Positions 1 through 6,691 are shown, counted from the first letter of the stretch. The stretch: 9,083 bases of DNA from Planctomycetaceae bacterium (GCA_020426085.1 JAGQQP010000132.1:1-9083); one strand, 5' to 3'. A program made the numbers and translations. Notes: generated by a model from the letters alone, not told the origin.

Positions 1-1
1 C

Positions 2-367
2 ACCTGCATCGCCGCCCGCCAGGTGCTGCTGAGCCAGGGCTACGGGCTCACCGAGGAATCGAATTATTCGATCAAGGGCAGCAAGGCCTACCAGCCCGAC
101 GACGACGAACACCTCACCCTGGAGCTCACCGTCGTGTGCATGGACAGGAAGGAAGGCGGCAGCATGGCCTACGCGAATGCTGTGCAGACCGCCTACGCGC
201 TCAAGGCCAGCAGCTCGAACGCGGGCCTGAGCGTATCGGGGGTCGGCTCCATTTCGTTGCCGTGGACGTCCAACGGCGACACATTGTCGAAGAAGGCTGC
301 CGAAACGGTGGCCAAGCCGGAATTCTACGAGCGCTTCTTCAACCTGCTCGGCAAGATGTTGAACTGA
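2..367 (+). CDS. DUF2242-like protein, C-terminal part (5' end outside window)
   Basis: An open frame enters from the left edge and ends in TGA at 365-367, leaving 121 residues. No start is visible: reading continues upstream of the GTG at 23 (codons T-C-I-A-A-R-Q), so the window holds only the C-terminal part. The pattern of an early LLSQGY segment, a central beta-strand pair around LELTVVC, an alanine-rich YANAVQTAYALK helix, a VSGVGSISLPW strand and a final FYERFFNLL helix matches my memory of DUF2242, predicted lipoproteins of Betaproteobacteria with no known function. The frame is GC-rich with GC-ending codons, like the integrase beside it and unlike everything after about 1440. It converges on the integrase, with the stop codons only 18 bases apart. 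The coding call is secure; the family name comes from recall without a search. Confidence 0.7.
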   Translation, partial: TCIAARQVLLSQGYGLTEESNYSIKGSKAYQPDDDEHLTLELTVVCMDRKEGGSMAYANAVQTAYALKASSSNAGLSVSGVGSISLPWTSNGDTLSKKAAETVAKPEFYERFFNLLGKMLN

Positions 368-385
368 CTTGCTGCGTGCGACCGC

Positions 386-1240
386 TCAGGGCTTGCCAGG
401 CTTGCGCCGAGCCCGCGGGTGGGCCGCGTCGTAGGTCTTGGCGAGGTGCTGAAAATCCAGGTGGGTGTAGATCTGGGTGGTACGGATGCTGGCATGCCCC
501 AGCAGTTCCTGCACCGCACGCAGATCGCTGCTCGACTGCAACACATGCGACGCAAAACTGTGACGCAGCATGTGCGGCGTGACGGCTTTGTTCAGGCCGG
601 CCTCACTGCAGGCGTCCCGGCAGACCCGTTGCACCGATCCCACGGCGATCGGCTTGATCCGTGAAGGACCGAGAAACAGCCAGTCGACCGGACGGGCGGC
701 CTACCAGTAGTGCCGCAGCATTTGCAGCAACAGGGGTGAGAGCAGCGTATAGCGATCTTTGTTTCGCTTGCCCTGCACAACCCGGATCACCATCCGCTGG
801 CTGTCGATGTCGCAGACCCGCAGACGGACGGCCTCGGAAATTCGCAGCCCTGCCGCATAGGCCGTCATCAGGATGGTGCGATGTTTGAACGAGTGCACCG
901 CCTGAAAGAAGCGACGCACCTCATCAAAACTCAGCACCTCGGGTAAATGCCGCTCGGGCCGGGGGCAGCGAACGTCCTGCACGATATCGCCGCGGTGAAG
1001 AGTGTTTCGATACAGGAACCGCAGTGCGGCCAGCGCCTGCTTGTAGGTTCCCCAGGCGACTTGCCGGTCCTGGACCAGATACAACAGATAGGTCCGGATA
1101 GCCTCCGGTCCCAGGACTTCCGGGCTTTTACCGAAGTGCCGGGCAAAGCGGGACACGTTGTTGACGTAAAGCTTGATCGTTTTCGGGGACAGGTTCCGCA
1201 GTTCCATGTCCTCGATCATGCGCTGCCGCAGTGGAGTCAT
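386..1240 (-). pseudogene. XerC/D-type tyrosine recombinase (integrase) interrupted by an in-frame TAG
   Basis: Two open stretches on the minus strand lie in the same frame and are separated only by a TAG at 701-703. Read through, they give 284 positions, the usual size of a XerC/D-like integrase. The N-terminal SAM-like core-binding domain covers about residues 1-95 (TPLRQRMIEDMELRNLSP...). The catalytic domain follows, and every expected residue is present: R133 (in GLRISE), K158 (in VQGKR), H223-x-x-R226 (in PHMLRHSF), H249 (in LLGHAS) and the Tyr258 nucleophile (in QIYTHL). The stop is at codon 180, after the lysine and before the HxxR, so a terminated product cannot be active. ATG at 1240 is preferred because AAAGG lies 7 bases upstream; GTG at 1243 is the alternative. 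The N-terminus resembles integrases that travel with IS91-type elements (recall), but no partner transposase is present. The family call is secure. Whether the gene is dead, read through or mis-sequenced is open. Confidence 0.88.
701..703 (-). other. Premature TAG within the integrase frame
   Basis: The minus strand reads ...CAC TAC TGG TAG GCC GCC CGT CCG..., that is [16 protein letters not shown]. The frame is unchanged on both sides, so this is a single nonsense codon and not a frameshift. Related integrases often have Gln or Arg in this linker before the (W)LF segment, so CAG to TAG by one transition is the simplest origin (inference). Confidence 0.9.
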
Positions 1241-1389
1241 CACTGGACCTTTCGTGAAACAGAGATTTCAGAGACCGGGAAGGTACTGAAACTATGCCTC
1301 ACAAATGGCAGAAGCGCAAATCGGAATATTCGGAACAGGCCGTACAGACGGACCGGGGTACCTACGTCTGCTCTGCGGTCCGGGCGTAC

Positions 1390-1409
1390 GATCCCTCAGC
1401 GGAGGGATC
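1390..1409. repeat. Perfect 8-bp hairpin (GATCCCTC-AGCG-GAGGGATC)
   Basis: GATCCCTC at 1390-1397 pairs exactly with GAGGGATC at 1402-1409 around a four-base loop. No T-run follows on either strand, so it does not look like an intrinsic terminator. It sits close to the point where base composition changes, so a role as an element end or a protein-binding site is possible but unproven. Confidence 0.65.
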
Positions 1410-1477
1410 AATCACGACTGCCGATCCCAAGCCTACCGCGAAGCGGTTTAGTTCAATAAATAGGGAATATTTAGCAT

Positions 1478-1532
1478 TCAGGACGCTATTCTATGGCCAT
1501 TTCATCGTCCTGATTGCTCGTTTACAGGACGC
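1478..1532. repeat. Three copies of CAGGACG (two direct, one inverted) upstream of the serine recombinase
   Basis: TCAGGACG at 1478-1485 is repeated inverted as CGTCCTGA at 1506-1513, and CAGGACGC at 1479-1486 recurs directly at 1525-1532. The core is shared by all three, and the bases in front are AT-rich in each (ATT, AAT, TTA before CAGGACG). Iterated sites just upstream of a recombinase gene fit an attachment site or an operator for its own control. Which one is inference. Confidence 0.55.
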
Positions 1533-1624
1533 CAGTTAGTGAAAACCGCTCCTATCGGCGAAGGATAGTACGGGCTTTTTCTGGTTTTCGAAAACAATTC
1601 TATTATCCCGCCATTTTTTCTTTC

Positions 1625-1656
1625 AATGTCGCACGCTGCGACAATTGTGCGACATT
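1625..1656. repeat. 10-bp inverted repeat AATGTCGCAC / GTGCGACATT with a nested third copy
   Basis: AATGTCGCAC (1625-1634) is the exact reverse complement of GTGCGACATT (1647-1656). Between them, TGCGACA at 1637-1643 is a third copy of the TGTCGCA core, also forming a small inverted repeat with the left arm. Together they make a compact site with three recombinase- or repressor-sized half-sites, 113 bases before the recombinase start. It is a candidate attachment site or operator; no core crossover can be identified from one junction alone. Confidence 0.6.
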
Positions 1657-1703
1657 CCGTTTCTATGCTCAGCACTCGTACCACCTGCGACTTGTATTTG
1701 AAG

Positions 1704-1720
1704 TCTTCGACGTTCGAAGA
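1704..1720. repeat. Palindrome TCTTCGA-CGT-TCGAAGA in the recombinase leader
   Basis: Perfect 7-bp arms surround a three-base centre, 48 bases before the recombinase start codon. As RNA it would form a short hairpin in the 5' leader; as DNA it could bind a dimeric regulator. No T-run follows, so it is not a terminator. Confidence 0.5.
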
Positions 1721-1768
1721 AATATGTCTGTTGGCTGGGTGGCAAAACCTCTTTTAAGGAGTGCTTTC

Positions 1769-4171
1769 ATGTTAAAGCCAAACTACAACACTAAGGTAAA
1801 TCGGACACGTGAGCAGATTGCTCAAGAACGCGAGGATTTAGTACTTAAAACAGCGGGAGAAATTGATGCGATCGTGGCAGAATACCACGCCAAACTTCCT
1901 CGCAAACAAGCAGAATCGATAGGGGCCGCTTATGCGAGATTTTCTTCTCGCTTTCAGGAATCGATTGCTGATCAGATTCGCGTTATCTTTGAGGCAGCGA
2001 TCAAAGCTGGAATTTTCATACCACGCGAAAAAATCTTCTATGATTTGGCTGTGAGCGGCAAGAAGGAACGCCGTTCCGGGTTTAACCAGCTAAAAAAGGC
2101 CATTGAAAATAAAGAGTTCGAAGTTCTCCTGGTATTTACGACGTCCCGGCTGTATCGCAAAAACTACAAATCAATGCAGTTTGTTGAAGAAGAACTGGTA
2201 GAACGCGGGCTTCGTGCCATTTTTGTGAAGTCGGGACTGGACACAGCAGATGGAGATAACTGGAGAATGATGCTCCAGATGTACTCTTTTCTGGACGAAA
2301 TCTATGCAGGAATGCATAGCGCTCATATACAGGCAGCACATGAGACTTTGTTTCTGCAAGGGATGGTCTGTACTTCACTTTCGTTGGGTTATACGGGGCA
2401 AGATGTTCCAGGTCAATTTACCAAACAAAAGCGACCGCGACAGAAGATAGTCATAGATCCAGAAACGGCCCCCTGGATCAAAAAAATCTTTGATTGGTAT
2501 GTGGCAGGTAAAAGTATGGACCGTATTGCTCAAGACCTGAATGGTGATCCCAATGCGCCTGCTCCCAATAAATCTCTAACAGGCATCTGGACGCATGAGC
2601 TGGTACGAAAGCATTTGATGCGTCCAGCCTACCGGGGATTTTGGTGTTATGGTGCAAAAGAGACCGAATGGTTGAGCAAAAAGGATTATGCCAAACAGGT
2701 CGAACGCGATGAGCCTCTCAAGTCACAGCAGTTTGAATATCTACGGATCATTTCAGACGAGCAGTGGTACCGGGTCCAGGAGCTTCTGGCAAACGAAAAG
2801 CGAAAATCCGGTCGAAAGCCTCCGGATAAAGATCAAGATGCAAGGCCGCGTTTACTACGGCAACTTTTTGCTTGTCCTGAGCATGGTCGTAAGCTCGTCG
2901 TAGGGGGCCCATACGGCCGGAGCCTGCTTTGTCCATTATGCCGTGCTACTAAAGCTGAGGATCGCCCCCTATATACGCATCTCAACCGGGAGCTTGCGTT
3001 ACAATTAACGTGTGCAAAACTTGTAGAATTGATCCGATCTGATTCTGAGCTGGTGCTGGAAATCATTGTTGCCTGTCAGCAGGCGGCTGAATCGGTTCAA
3101 AAGCCTGATCCAGAACGTTTGAGTCAATTACGCTCTGAAGCGAAAAAGCTGATGAGTAAAATTGAGTTCAATCGTCGTTCTCCAGGTGAATCACCAGCAG
3201 AGCAGAAACAGACAGAACTGCTTCTGAAAGAGCTACGGGGCCAGTACTCGGCTGTTTCAGTAGAACTGGCTTCCCTGGAAACAGCACAAACTCAAGGTGT
3301 CGTTGTACCGACAGCTGAGGATGTCACTGCTTTACTTGATGAATTTGGCAATTTAATCGCATCCGCTTCATTTTCTGAAGCTGAAACTGATTTCCGAATC
3401 GCCCGCCGTATCATCGATCTGCTGACTGGAGGTCAAATAGACCTATATCAGATGGGGGAGCGCAGACAGAATAAAGGGTGGTTACAGGGCCGGTTCGTTG
3501 TGGATGTAGTTTCTGCCGTCTCCAGTCAGCTGACAGGTCTGACTGCCGATGCAGAACAGCGGCAGGGCAAAGAAGTGATTATCGACTATAAAGCAGAAAA
3601 GCTGATCGATAGACAGGCTGAAGCAGCAAAAGCCCTCTCTGATGAGGGGCTGCTCTGTAAGCAGATAGCCAAAGAGATGGGTAAGTCACGTAGTTACATT
3701 ACGGTTCTTATCAAGCACTGGTTTCGGTCTCGCGGACTGCCTGTCCCTGACGGACGTCGACGTCGTAAGCAACTGCCTAATAAACAGGATAAGTTGCCGC
3801 TTTACCGGCAACTGGCCGATGAAGCTGTGCAGTTGGCAGATCAGGGGCTGCCTTATCTTGTGATCGCCAGAAAACTGAAGACGAATGATACTATCATCGG
3901 TAAAGCGATTTCATGGTGGCATACTTCACGAAACCTTCCCGTTCCCACGGCGGACGACCGTCGTAAAAAAACATTATCAAAAGCAAAGGAGCTTTATGAA
4001 CAAGGTATACTTATTAAGGATATGGCACCCGACTTTGATTACGGCCCACGAGGCCTGACACTAGCGCTGAGGAAGTTTTACGCCGAATTGGGAGAAACCA
4101 TGCCAGACGGTCGCTCACGACGCGGTAATGCACGGTCTGGTGAGCCGGTGAATGGCAATTCTAAAAACTGA
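1769..4171 (+). CDS. Large serine recombinase with three C-terminal HTH-like repeats
   Basis: This 800-residue protein is a DNA integrase/excisionase of the serine family. The start at 1769 is chosen for AAGGAG at 1756-1761, 7 bases ahead; the frame is open further back but has no such site. Residues about 51-210 are the resolvase catalytic domain, with YARFSS (R57, probable nucleophile S59) and SRLYRKN (R127, R130). Residues about 228-345 are the Recombinase domain (IDPETAPWIKKIFDWY onward). A zinc ribbon follows with C369, H372, C388 and C391. A coiled-coil insertion lies near 445-505, typical of large serine recombinases. Residues 617-787 hold three similar repeats, each a probable helix-turn-helix ending in a short Pro-containing basic tail (LPVPDGRRRRK, LPVPTADDRRKK, TMPDGRSRRG). 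Such a tail is unusual and suggests extended site recognition. Codon use is AT-richer than in the integrase to its left. The gene probably mobilises the island to its right, although both ends cannot be located. Confidence 0.93.
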   Translation: MLKPNYNTKVNRTREQIAQEREDLVLKTAGEIDAIVAEYHAKLPRKQAESIGAAYARFSSRFQESIADQIRVIFEAAIKAGIFIPREKIFYDLAVSGKKERRSGFNQLKKAIENKEFEVLLVFTTSRLYRKNYKSMQFVEEELVERGLRAIFVKSGLDTADGDNWRMMLQMYSFLDEIYAGMHSAHIQAAHETLFLQGMVCTSLSLGYTGQDVPGQFTKQKRPRQKIVIDPETAPWIKKIFDWYVAGKSMDRIAQDLNGDPNAPAPNKSLTGIWTHELVRKHLMRPAYRGFWCYGAKETEWLSKKDYAKQVERDEPLKSQQFEYLRIISDEQWYRVQELLANEKRKSGRKPPDKDQDARPRLLRQLFACPEHGRKLVVGGPYGRSLLCPLCRATKAEDRPLYTHLNRELALQLTCAKLVELIRSDSELVLEIIVACQQAAESVQKPDPERLSQLRSEAKKLMSKIEFNRRSPGESPAEQKQTELLLKELRGQYSAVSVELASLETAQTQGVVVPTAEDVTALLDEFGNLIASASFSEAETDFRIARRIIDLLTGGQIDLYQMGERRQNKGWLQGRFVVDVVSAVSSQLTGLTADAEQRQGKEVIIDYKAEKLIDRQAEAAKALSDEGLLCKQIAKEMGKSRSYITVLIKHWFRSRGLPVPDGRRRRKQLPNKQDKLPLYRQLADEAVQLADQGLPYLVIARKLKTNDTIIGKAISWWHTSRNLPVPTADDRRKKTLSKAKELYEQGILIKDMAPDFDYGPRGLTLALRKFYAELGETMPDGRSRRGNARSGEPVNGNSKN

Positions 4172-4260
4172 TATGTGCCCAGCTGATTCTTAGAAAGGAG
4201 AATTTATAGAAAGATGTTTTTGCGGCCGCTGGTCGCACTGTGACATTTCGTGTTGAACTT

Positions 4261-4298
4261 GCCCGATATTGGATTTCATTTCTTATCGGGCTTTTTTT
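4261..4298 (+). terminator. Rho-independent terminator after the serine recombinase
   Basis: GCCCGATA (4261-4268) pairs perfectly with TATCGGGC (4284-4291) across a 15-base loop, followed directly by seven T residues. It lies 90 bases after the recombinase stop and separates that gene from the small ORFs downstream. Confidence 0.85.
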
Positions 4299-4325
4299 AT
4301 GTATTCATGTAAAAAGGAGATGTGA

Positions 4326-4517
4326 ATGAAACAGAAGATACATTCTACATCCCAAGTCAAATCTGCAGAGCCGGGAGTCAAGAATGATCTTGTTGACAGG
4401 CGTCAAGAACTGGCTCAGTTGATTGGGCACCTGATTGCTCGTATCTGGTTGAAAAACCAACATCCAGCAGATTTTGATGCCAGGGATGCCACAGGTTCAG
4501 CGGATAAGCCGATCTAA
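4326..4517 (+). CDS. Small hypothetical protein, 63 aa
   Basis: ATG at 4326 has AAGGAG at 4314-4319, 6 bases ahead, directly after the terminator at 4261-4298. The product is hydrophilic and charged at both ends, with one amphipathic helix near residues 25-45 (RRQELAQLIGHLIARIWLKN). It has no signal peptide, membrane span or metal motif, and I do not recognise a family. It is the first of three short ORFs after the recombinase. Small proteins next to serine integrases are sometimes directionality factors that control excision, but nothing in the sequence demonstrates that here. The strong ribosome binding site is the main reason to accept the gene. Confidence 0.6.
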   Translation: MKQKIHSTSQVKSAEPGVKNDLVDRRQELAQLIGHLIARIWLKNQHPADFDARDATGSADKPI

Positions 4518-4549
4518 AAATAGCAAATCGAAACTAAGGTGTATTGACG

Positions 4550-4783
4550 ATGCAACAAACATGTCAAAACTTAGGGTCAGTGGAAACAACTGTAAAATCC
4601 AATGCATTGATACCAGCCATCGGCAAATCCGAACTTCATCATTGTGGCAGCCAGCCTCCCAGTTCATTCCAGGGGAAAACACACAAATCCTCTTTGATCG
4701 AATTGATAAAGTCAAGAAAGGAGATCAATGCTAACGAGACAAGAAATCATGTTGATCAGAGCTGCCCTGCAGTTCTGGTGTGA
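4550..4783 (+). CDS. Possible small hypothetical protein, 77 aa
   Basis: ATG at 4550 has a weaker AAGGTG at 4536-4541, 8 bases ahead. The 77-residue product has no recognisable domain. It carries a CxxxxN start region and an LHHCG segment (two His and one Cys), not enough for a metal site. Its last 56 bases overlap the following gene, an unusually long overlap that lowers confidence. A competing frame (start about 4479, stop at 4732-4734) would overlap the next gene by only 7 bases, but it has poor codon use and no ribosome binding site. One of the two may be a decayed remnant of the other. Confidence 0.4.
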   Translation: MQQTCQNLGSVETTVKSNALIPAIGKSELHHCGSQPPSSFQGKTHKSSLIELIKSRKEINANETRNHVDQSCPAVLV

Positions 4784-5042
4784 AGAAATGGATCTCGAAG
4801 ATTCAAATCTGCTCACAATTTATGTCGGTGATCCCGCAGTAAATCAGAAATGGGAGCAGGAAGATATCCAACGGCTGCAGACTCAGCTTCTGACAGCGCG
4901 ACTACGGTATGCTGTATGCCAGCATGATGCGACAACGGTAAAGAATCCCCGTCTGTTTGAAAACCCGGCAGATGCAATACTGGAAAAAAACGACGACTCT
5001 GACCAACTGGGAGTCGTCCTGGTTGCTGAACCAGAGGTCTAA
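4728..5042 (+). CDS. Hypothetical protein, 104 aa, acidic
   Basis: ATG at 4728 follows AAAGGAG at 4716-4722 with a 5-base gap, a very strong initiation signal. The protein is acidic and predicted mostly helical: an N-terminal helix (residues 1-20, ending FWCEEMD), a short LLTIYVGD strand, a long helix about 40-65 (WEQEDIQRLQTQLLTARLRYAV) and a hydrophobic C-terminal strand (LGVVLVAEPEV). There is no signal sequence or membrane span. I do not recognise the family. It ends 6 bases before the stop codon of the oppositely oriented XRE gene, so the two are convergent with almost no gap. A possible accessory factor of the recombinase module; this is position-based only. Confidence 0.65.
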   Translation: MLTRQEIMLIRAALQFWCEEMDLEDSNLLTIYVGDPAVNQKWEQEDIQRLQTQLLTARLRYAVCQHDATTVKNPRLFENPADAILEKNDDSDQLGVVLVAEPEV

Positions 5043-5048
5043 ACTCCC

Positions 5049-5270
5049 TCAAACCCCATCCATCAGTTCTGCCAGGCTGATTTCGAGTGTATCGGCGATC
5101 CGTTCGATATTCCGTAATGAAAGATTTCGTTCCCCCCGTTCGATCCCGCCGACGTAAGTCCGGTCCAGCTCACAGGCATAAGCAAAATTCTCTTGAGAGT
5201 AGCCTTGCTCTTTGCGCAGTTTGCGGACTCGCTTTCCAAATCTCATCAATATGTCTGCTCGTTTAGTCAT
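5049..5270 (-). CDS. XRE/Cro-family regulator resembling restriction-modification C proteins, 73 aa
   Basis: A compact single-domain helix-turn-helix protein. The helices follow the XRE pattern: [13 protein letters not shown], then [14 protein letters not shown] (helix 2), [13 protein letters not shown] (recognition helix) and the closing [16 protein letters not shown]. Length and wording are close to controller (C) proteins of restriction-modification systems, which bind as dimers to their own promoter (recall). ATG at 5270 is preferred over more distal starts up to 5345, because those would run through a near-consensus promoter and give a tail unlike the family. The gene is divergent from the lipoprotein at 5396, and the shared 125-base gap holds overlapping promoter-like sites and a direct repeat. 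No methyltransferase or restriction enzyme is in the window, so its targets are probably itself and its neighbours. Confidence 0.88.
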   Translation of the reverse strand: MTKRADILMRFGKRVRKLRKEQGYSQENFAYACELDRTYVGGIERGERNLSLRNIERIADTLEISLAELMDGV

Positions 5271-5279
5271 ACGAGCATT

Positions 5280-5304
5280 TAACACTTGACAATGACGATA
5301 ACAC
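5280..5304. promoter_or_regulatory. TAACAC direct repeat, candidate operator between XRE and lipoprotein genes
   Basis: TAACAC occurs at 5280-5285 and again at 5299-5304, 19 bases apart, within the expected transcription start region of the XRE gene. TTGACA at 5286-5291 lies between the copies and could be the -35 of a rightward promoter with TTATAA at 5311-5316, although its 19-base spacer is long. Repeats of this kind are where a C-like protein would autoregulate (inference). Confidence 0.35.
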
Positions 5305-5309
5305 CACGG

Positions 5310-5336
5310 ATTATAAGTATCATTATTGAGTGTAAA
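5310..5336 (-). promoter_or_regulatory. Promoter of the XRE gene
   Basis: On the minus strand, TTTACA (complement of 5331-5336) and a perfect TATAAT (complement of 5310-5315) are separated by 15 bases. The spacing is one or two short of ideal. Transcription would start near 5303, giving a leader of roughly 30 bases before ATG at 5270. Confidence 0.5.
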
Positions 5337-5395
5337 CTTGGACAATCAGAGTGCAGGTATTCAAAAACATTCGCTATTAAAAGAGGAGAAAATCA

Positions 5396-6691
5396 ATGTT
5401 GCAACTATCAAGGAGAATCAGCTACACCATCGAAAGCATCATTTCGGTGAATCAAATAATTGCATTTGTATACGTGATACCGTTGGCTCTCACACTTTCG
5501 GGATGTGGCGGCGACACAACAGCAAGTAACCTCCCTAAAAACTCAACCCCCTCCAGTAAACCCTTGCCTGAAGAATACCGAGTGCTTGCTTCACACCTCA
5601 GTATGGAGATGAAATCTGATCCAGGCCATTTTCGGGATAATCGCGAGATAGCGGAAATTATGGCGGATGTACAGTCCACCTTATTAGACTTACGTGAGAT
5701 CAAATCGAACGATAAAGAGATTATGTATCTTTCTGATCAAGTCCAAAATGCGAATACCTTATTCTTGCAATGTATTAACAATTTGAACGCCCTGCCAAAG
5801 CCTGCCGATGAGGGAACACTGTTTGTAGGTTCGATGCTTGATGGATTCTTTGGTAATTTTTTGGGTAGCTATCACCGTGGCCTTGATGCAGAGGCGAAGC
5901 AGAACGCTTTAAATGTAGAATTACAGTCAGCTATTGCCGCAGTCGATCAACTTGAAGCAGCGCTACTGTTGCTTCCCAAAGTTGCTGAAAAGTATTCGGC
6001 AACCTTAAGTGATTCGGCTGGTCGTATCGTAGTCGATTTTAATGAGTCCTGGGGAGACTCCGGACCAAATGATTGGCTTGTACTTCAGAACCGTGGGGAA
6101 ACACTTAAAGATTGTACCATTGTGGTGCAATTGACTGGGGCAAGCGGAAAGGTTCGAAAAAACGTACATTTCCTAGAAACATGGCCAGCTAATACCAGCA
6201 TGTGGGGGCGGTATCAAAGCGGAGAGGAAGTCTTGGGACGAACAGTGGAAAAGACGACTGTCACACACGTGCAAGAATTGGACATTACAATCTATTCACC
6301 GCAGTTTGCCACGCAGATTCATTATGTTTATCAGGGAGCGGAAAAAGACAAAGACATTGCTCAAATCTGTAAAGACCTGAGTTTTCAAGGTTCCTACCAA
6401 CCGTATCAAGCGGGAATAGTCTGGGACACTCAGCGTGGCGTTCAACTTACCTTAAACGGAGTTTCCTTGCTTACCCAATGTCGAGTTGATGTTGCATTTC
6501 GAAAAGGTGACCAATCGAAAGTCTGGTTCTGGAATCATGATTCCTGGATGAAAGGAGAAACAAAGAGTTTTAATACACCAAAGGGAGGACTGGATTTCGA
6601 TCCAGACAGGATCGACTTCGAAATCTCTTTTCCCCACACTAATTACAAATATAAAACGACGCTCAATGTCGATACGGAATCTGGTAAATGA
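5396..6691 (+). CDS. Hypothetical lipoprotein with two similar beta-rich modules, 431 aa
   Basis: ATG at 5396 follows GAGGAG (5383-5388) with a 7-base gap. The N-terminus has a basic n-region (R6, R7), a hydrophobic stretch about 19-35 and a textbook lipobox, LSGC, with Cys37 as the lipidated residue; Asp at mature +4 follows it. A Ser/Thr/Pro-rich linker (about 40-60) leads to a helical region (about 62-205), then a beta-rich C-terminal half. That half contains two segments of the same pattern, near residues 222-270 (WLVLQNRGETLKDCTIVVQL) and 345-390 (GVQLTLNGVSLLTQCRVDVAF). Each has a strand, an N-G pair, a Cys after four to five residues and a Trp-containing end, suggesting an internal duplication of an immunoglobulin-like fold. 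Function unknown; it would be membrane-anchored and face the periplasm. It is divergent from the XRE gene and may be controlled by it. Confidence 0.85.
   Translation: MLQLSRRISYTIESIISVNQIIAFVYVIPLALTLSGCGGDTTASNLPKNSTPSSKPLPEEYRVLASHLSMEMKSDPGHFRDNREIAEIMADVQSTLLDLREIKSNDKEIMYLSDQVQNANTLFLQCINNLNALPKPADEGTLFVGSMLDGFFGNFLGSYHRGLDAEAKQNALNVELQSAIAAVDQLEAALLLLPKVAEKYSATLSDSAGRIVVDFNESWGDSGPNDWLVLQNRGETLKDCTIVVQLTGASGKVRKNVHFLETWPANTSMWGRYQSGEEVLGRTVEKTTVTHVQELDITIYSPQFATQIHYVYQGAEKDKDIAQICKDLSFQGSYQPYQAGIVWDTQRGVQLTLNGVSLLTQCRVDVAFRKGDQSKVWFWNHDSWMKGETKSFNTPKGGLDFDPDRIDFEISFPHTNYKYKTTLNVDTESGK

Larger units (their letters stand above)
1241..1768. other. Long non-coding junction between integrase and serine recombinase
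   Basis: These 528 bases separate the 5' ends of two divergent recombinase genes and hold no convincing gene. Composition changes inside it: the left part is fairly GC-rich and the part after about 1440 is AT-rich. A frame continuous with the serine recombinase is open back to 1514, but it has no ribosome binding site and runs across several palindromes, so I do not call it coding. The region contains the hairpin at 1390-1409 and the repeat clusters at 1478-1532, 1625-1656 and 1704-1720, listed separately. Promoters for both recombinases and an attachment site are expected here, but none can be placed with confidence. Confidence 0.7.

Noticed and set aside
1514..1768. Possible N-terminal extension of the serine recombinase by 85 residues
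   Set aside because: The frame is open, but it lacks a ribosome binding site at any upstream start, crosses three palindromic sites, and the product would be unlike recombinase N-termini. ATG 1769 has an excellent AAGGAG.
4214..4243. Nine-codon mini-ORF (MFLRPLVAL) after AAAGGAG at 4194-4200, as a leader peptide
   Set aside because: The gap from the ribosome binding site is 13 bases, and no regulated gene follows before the terminator at 4261. Likely chance.
4479..4734. Competing frame as a real 85-residue gene
   Set aside because: It lacks a ribosome binding site, is rich in rare-looking AGG/CGA/ATA codons and has random composition. The 4550 frame is slightly better, though neither is certain.
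5049..5270. XRE gene as the controller of a restriction-modification system in this window
   Set aside because: No methyltransferase or endonuclease motifs occur in any neighbouring gene, so only the regulator family is called.
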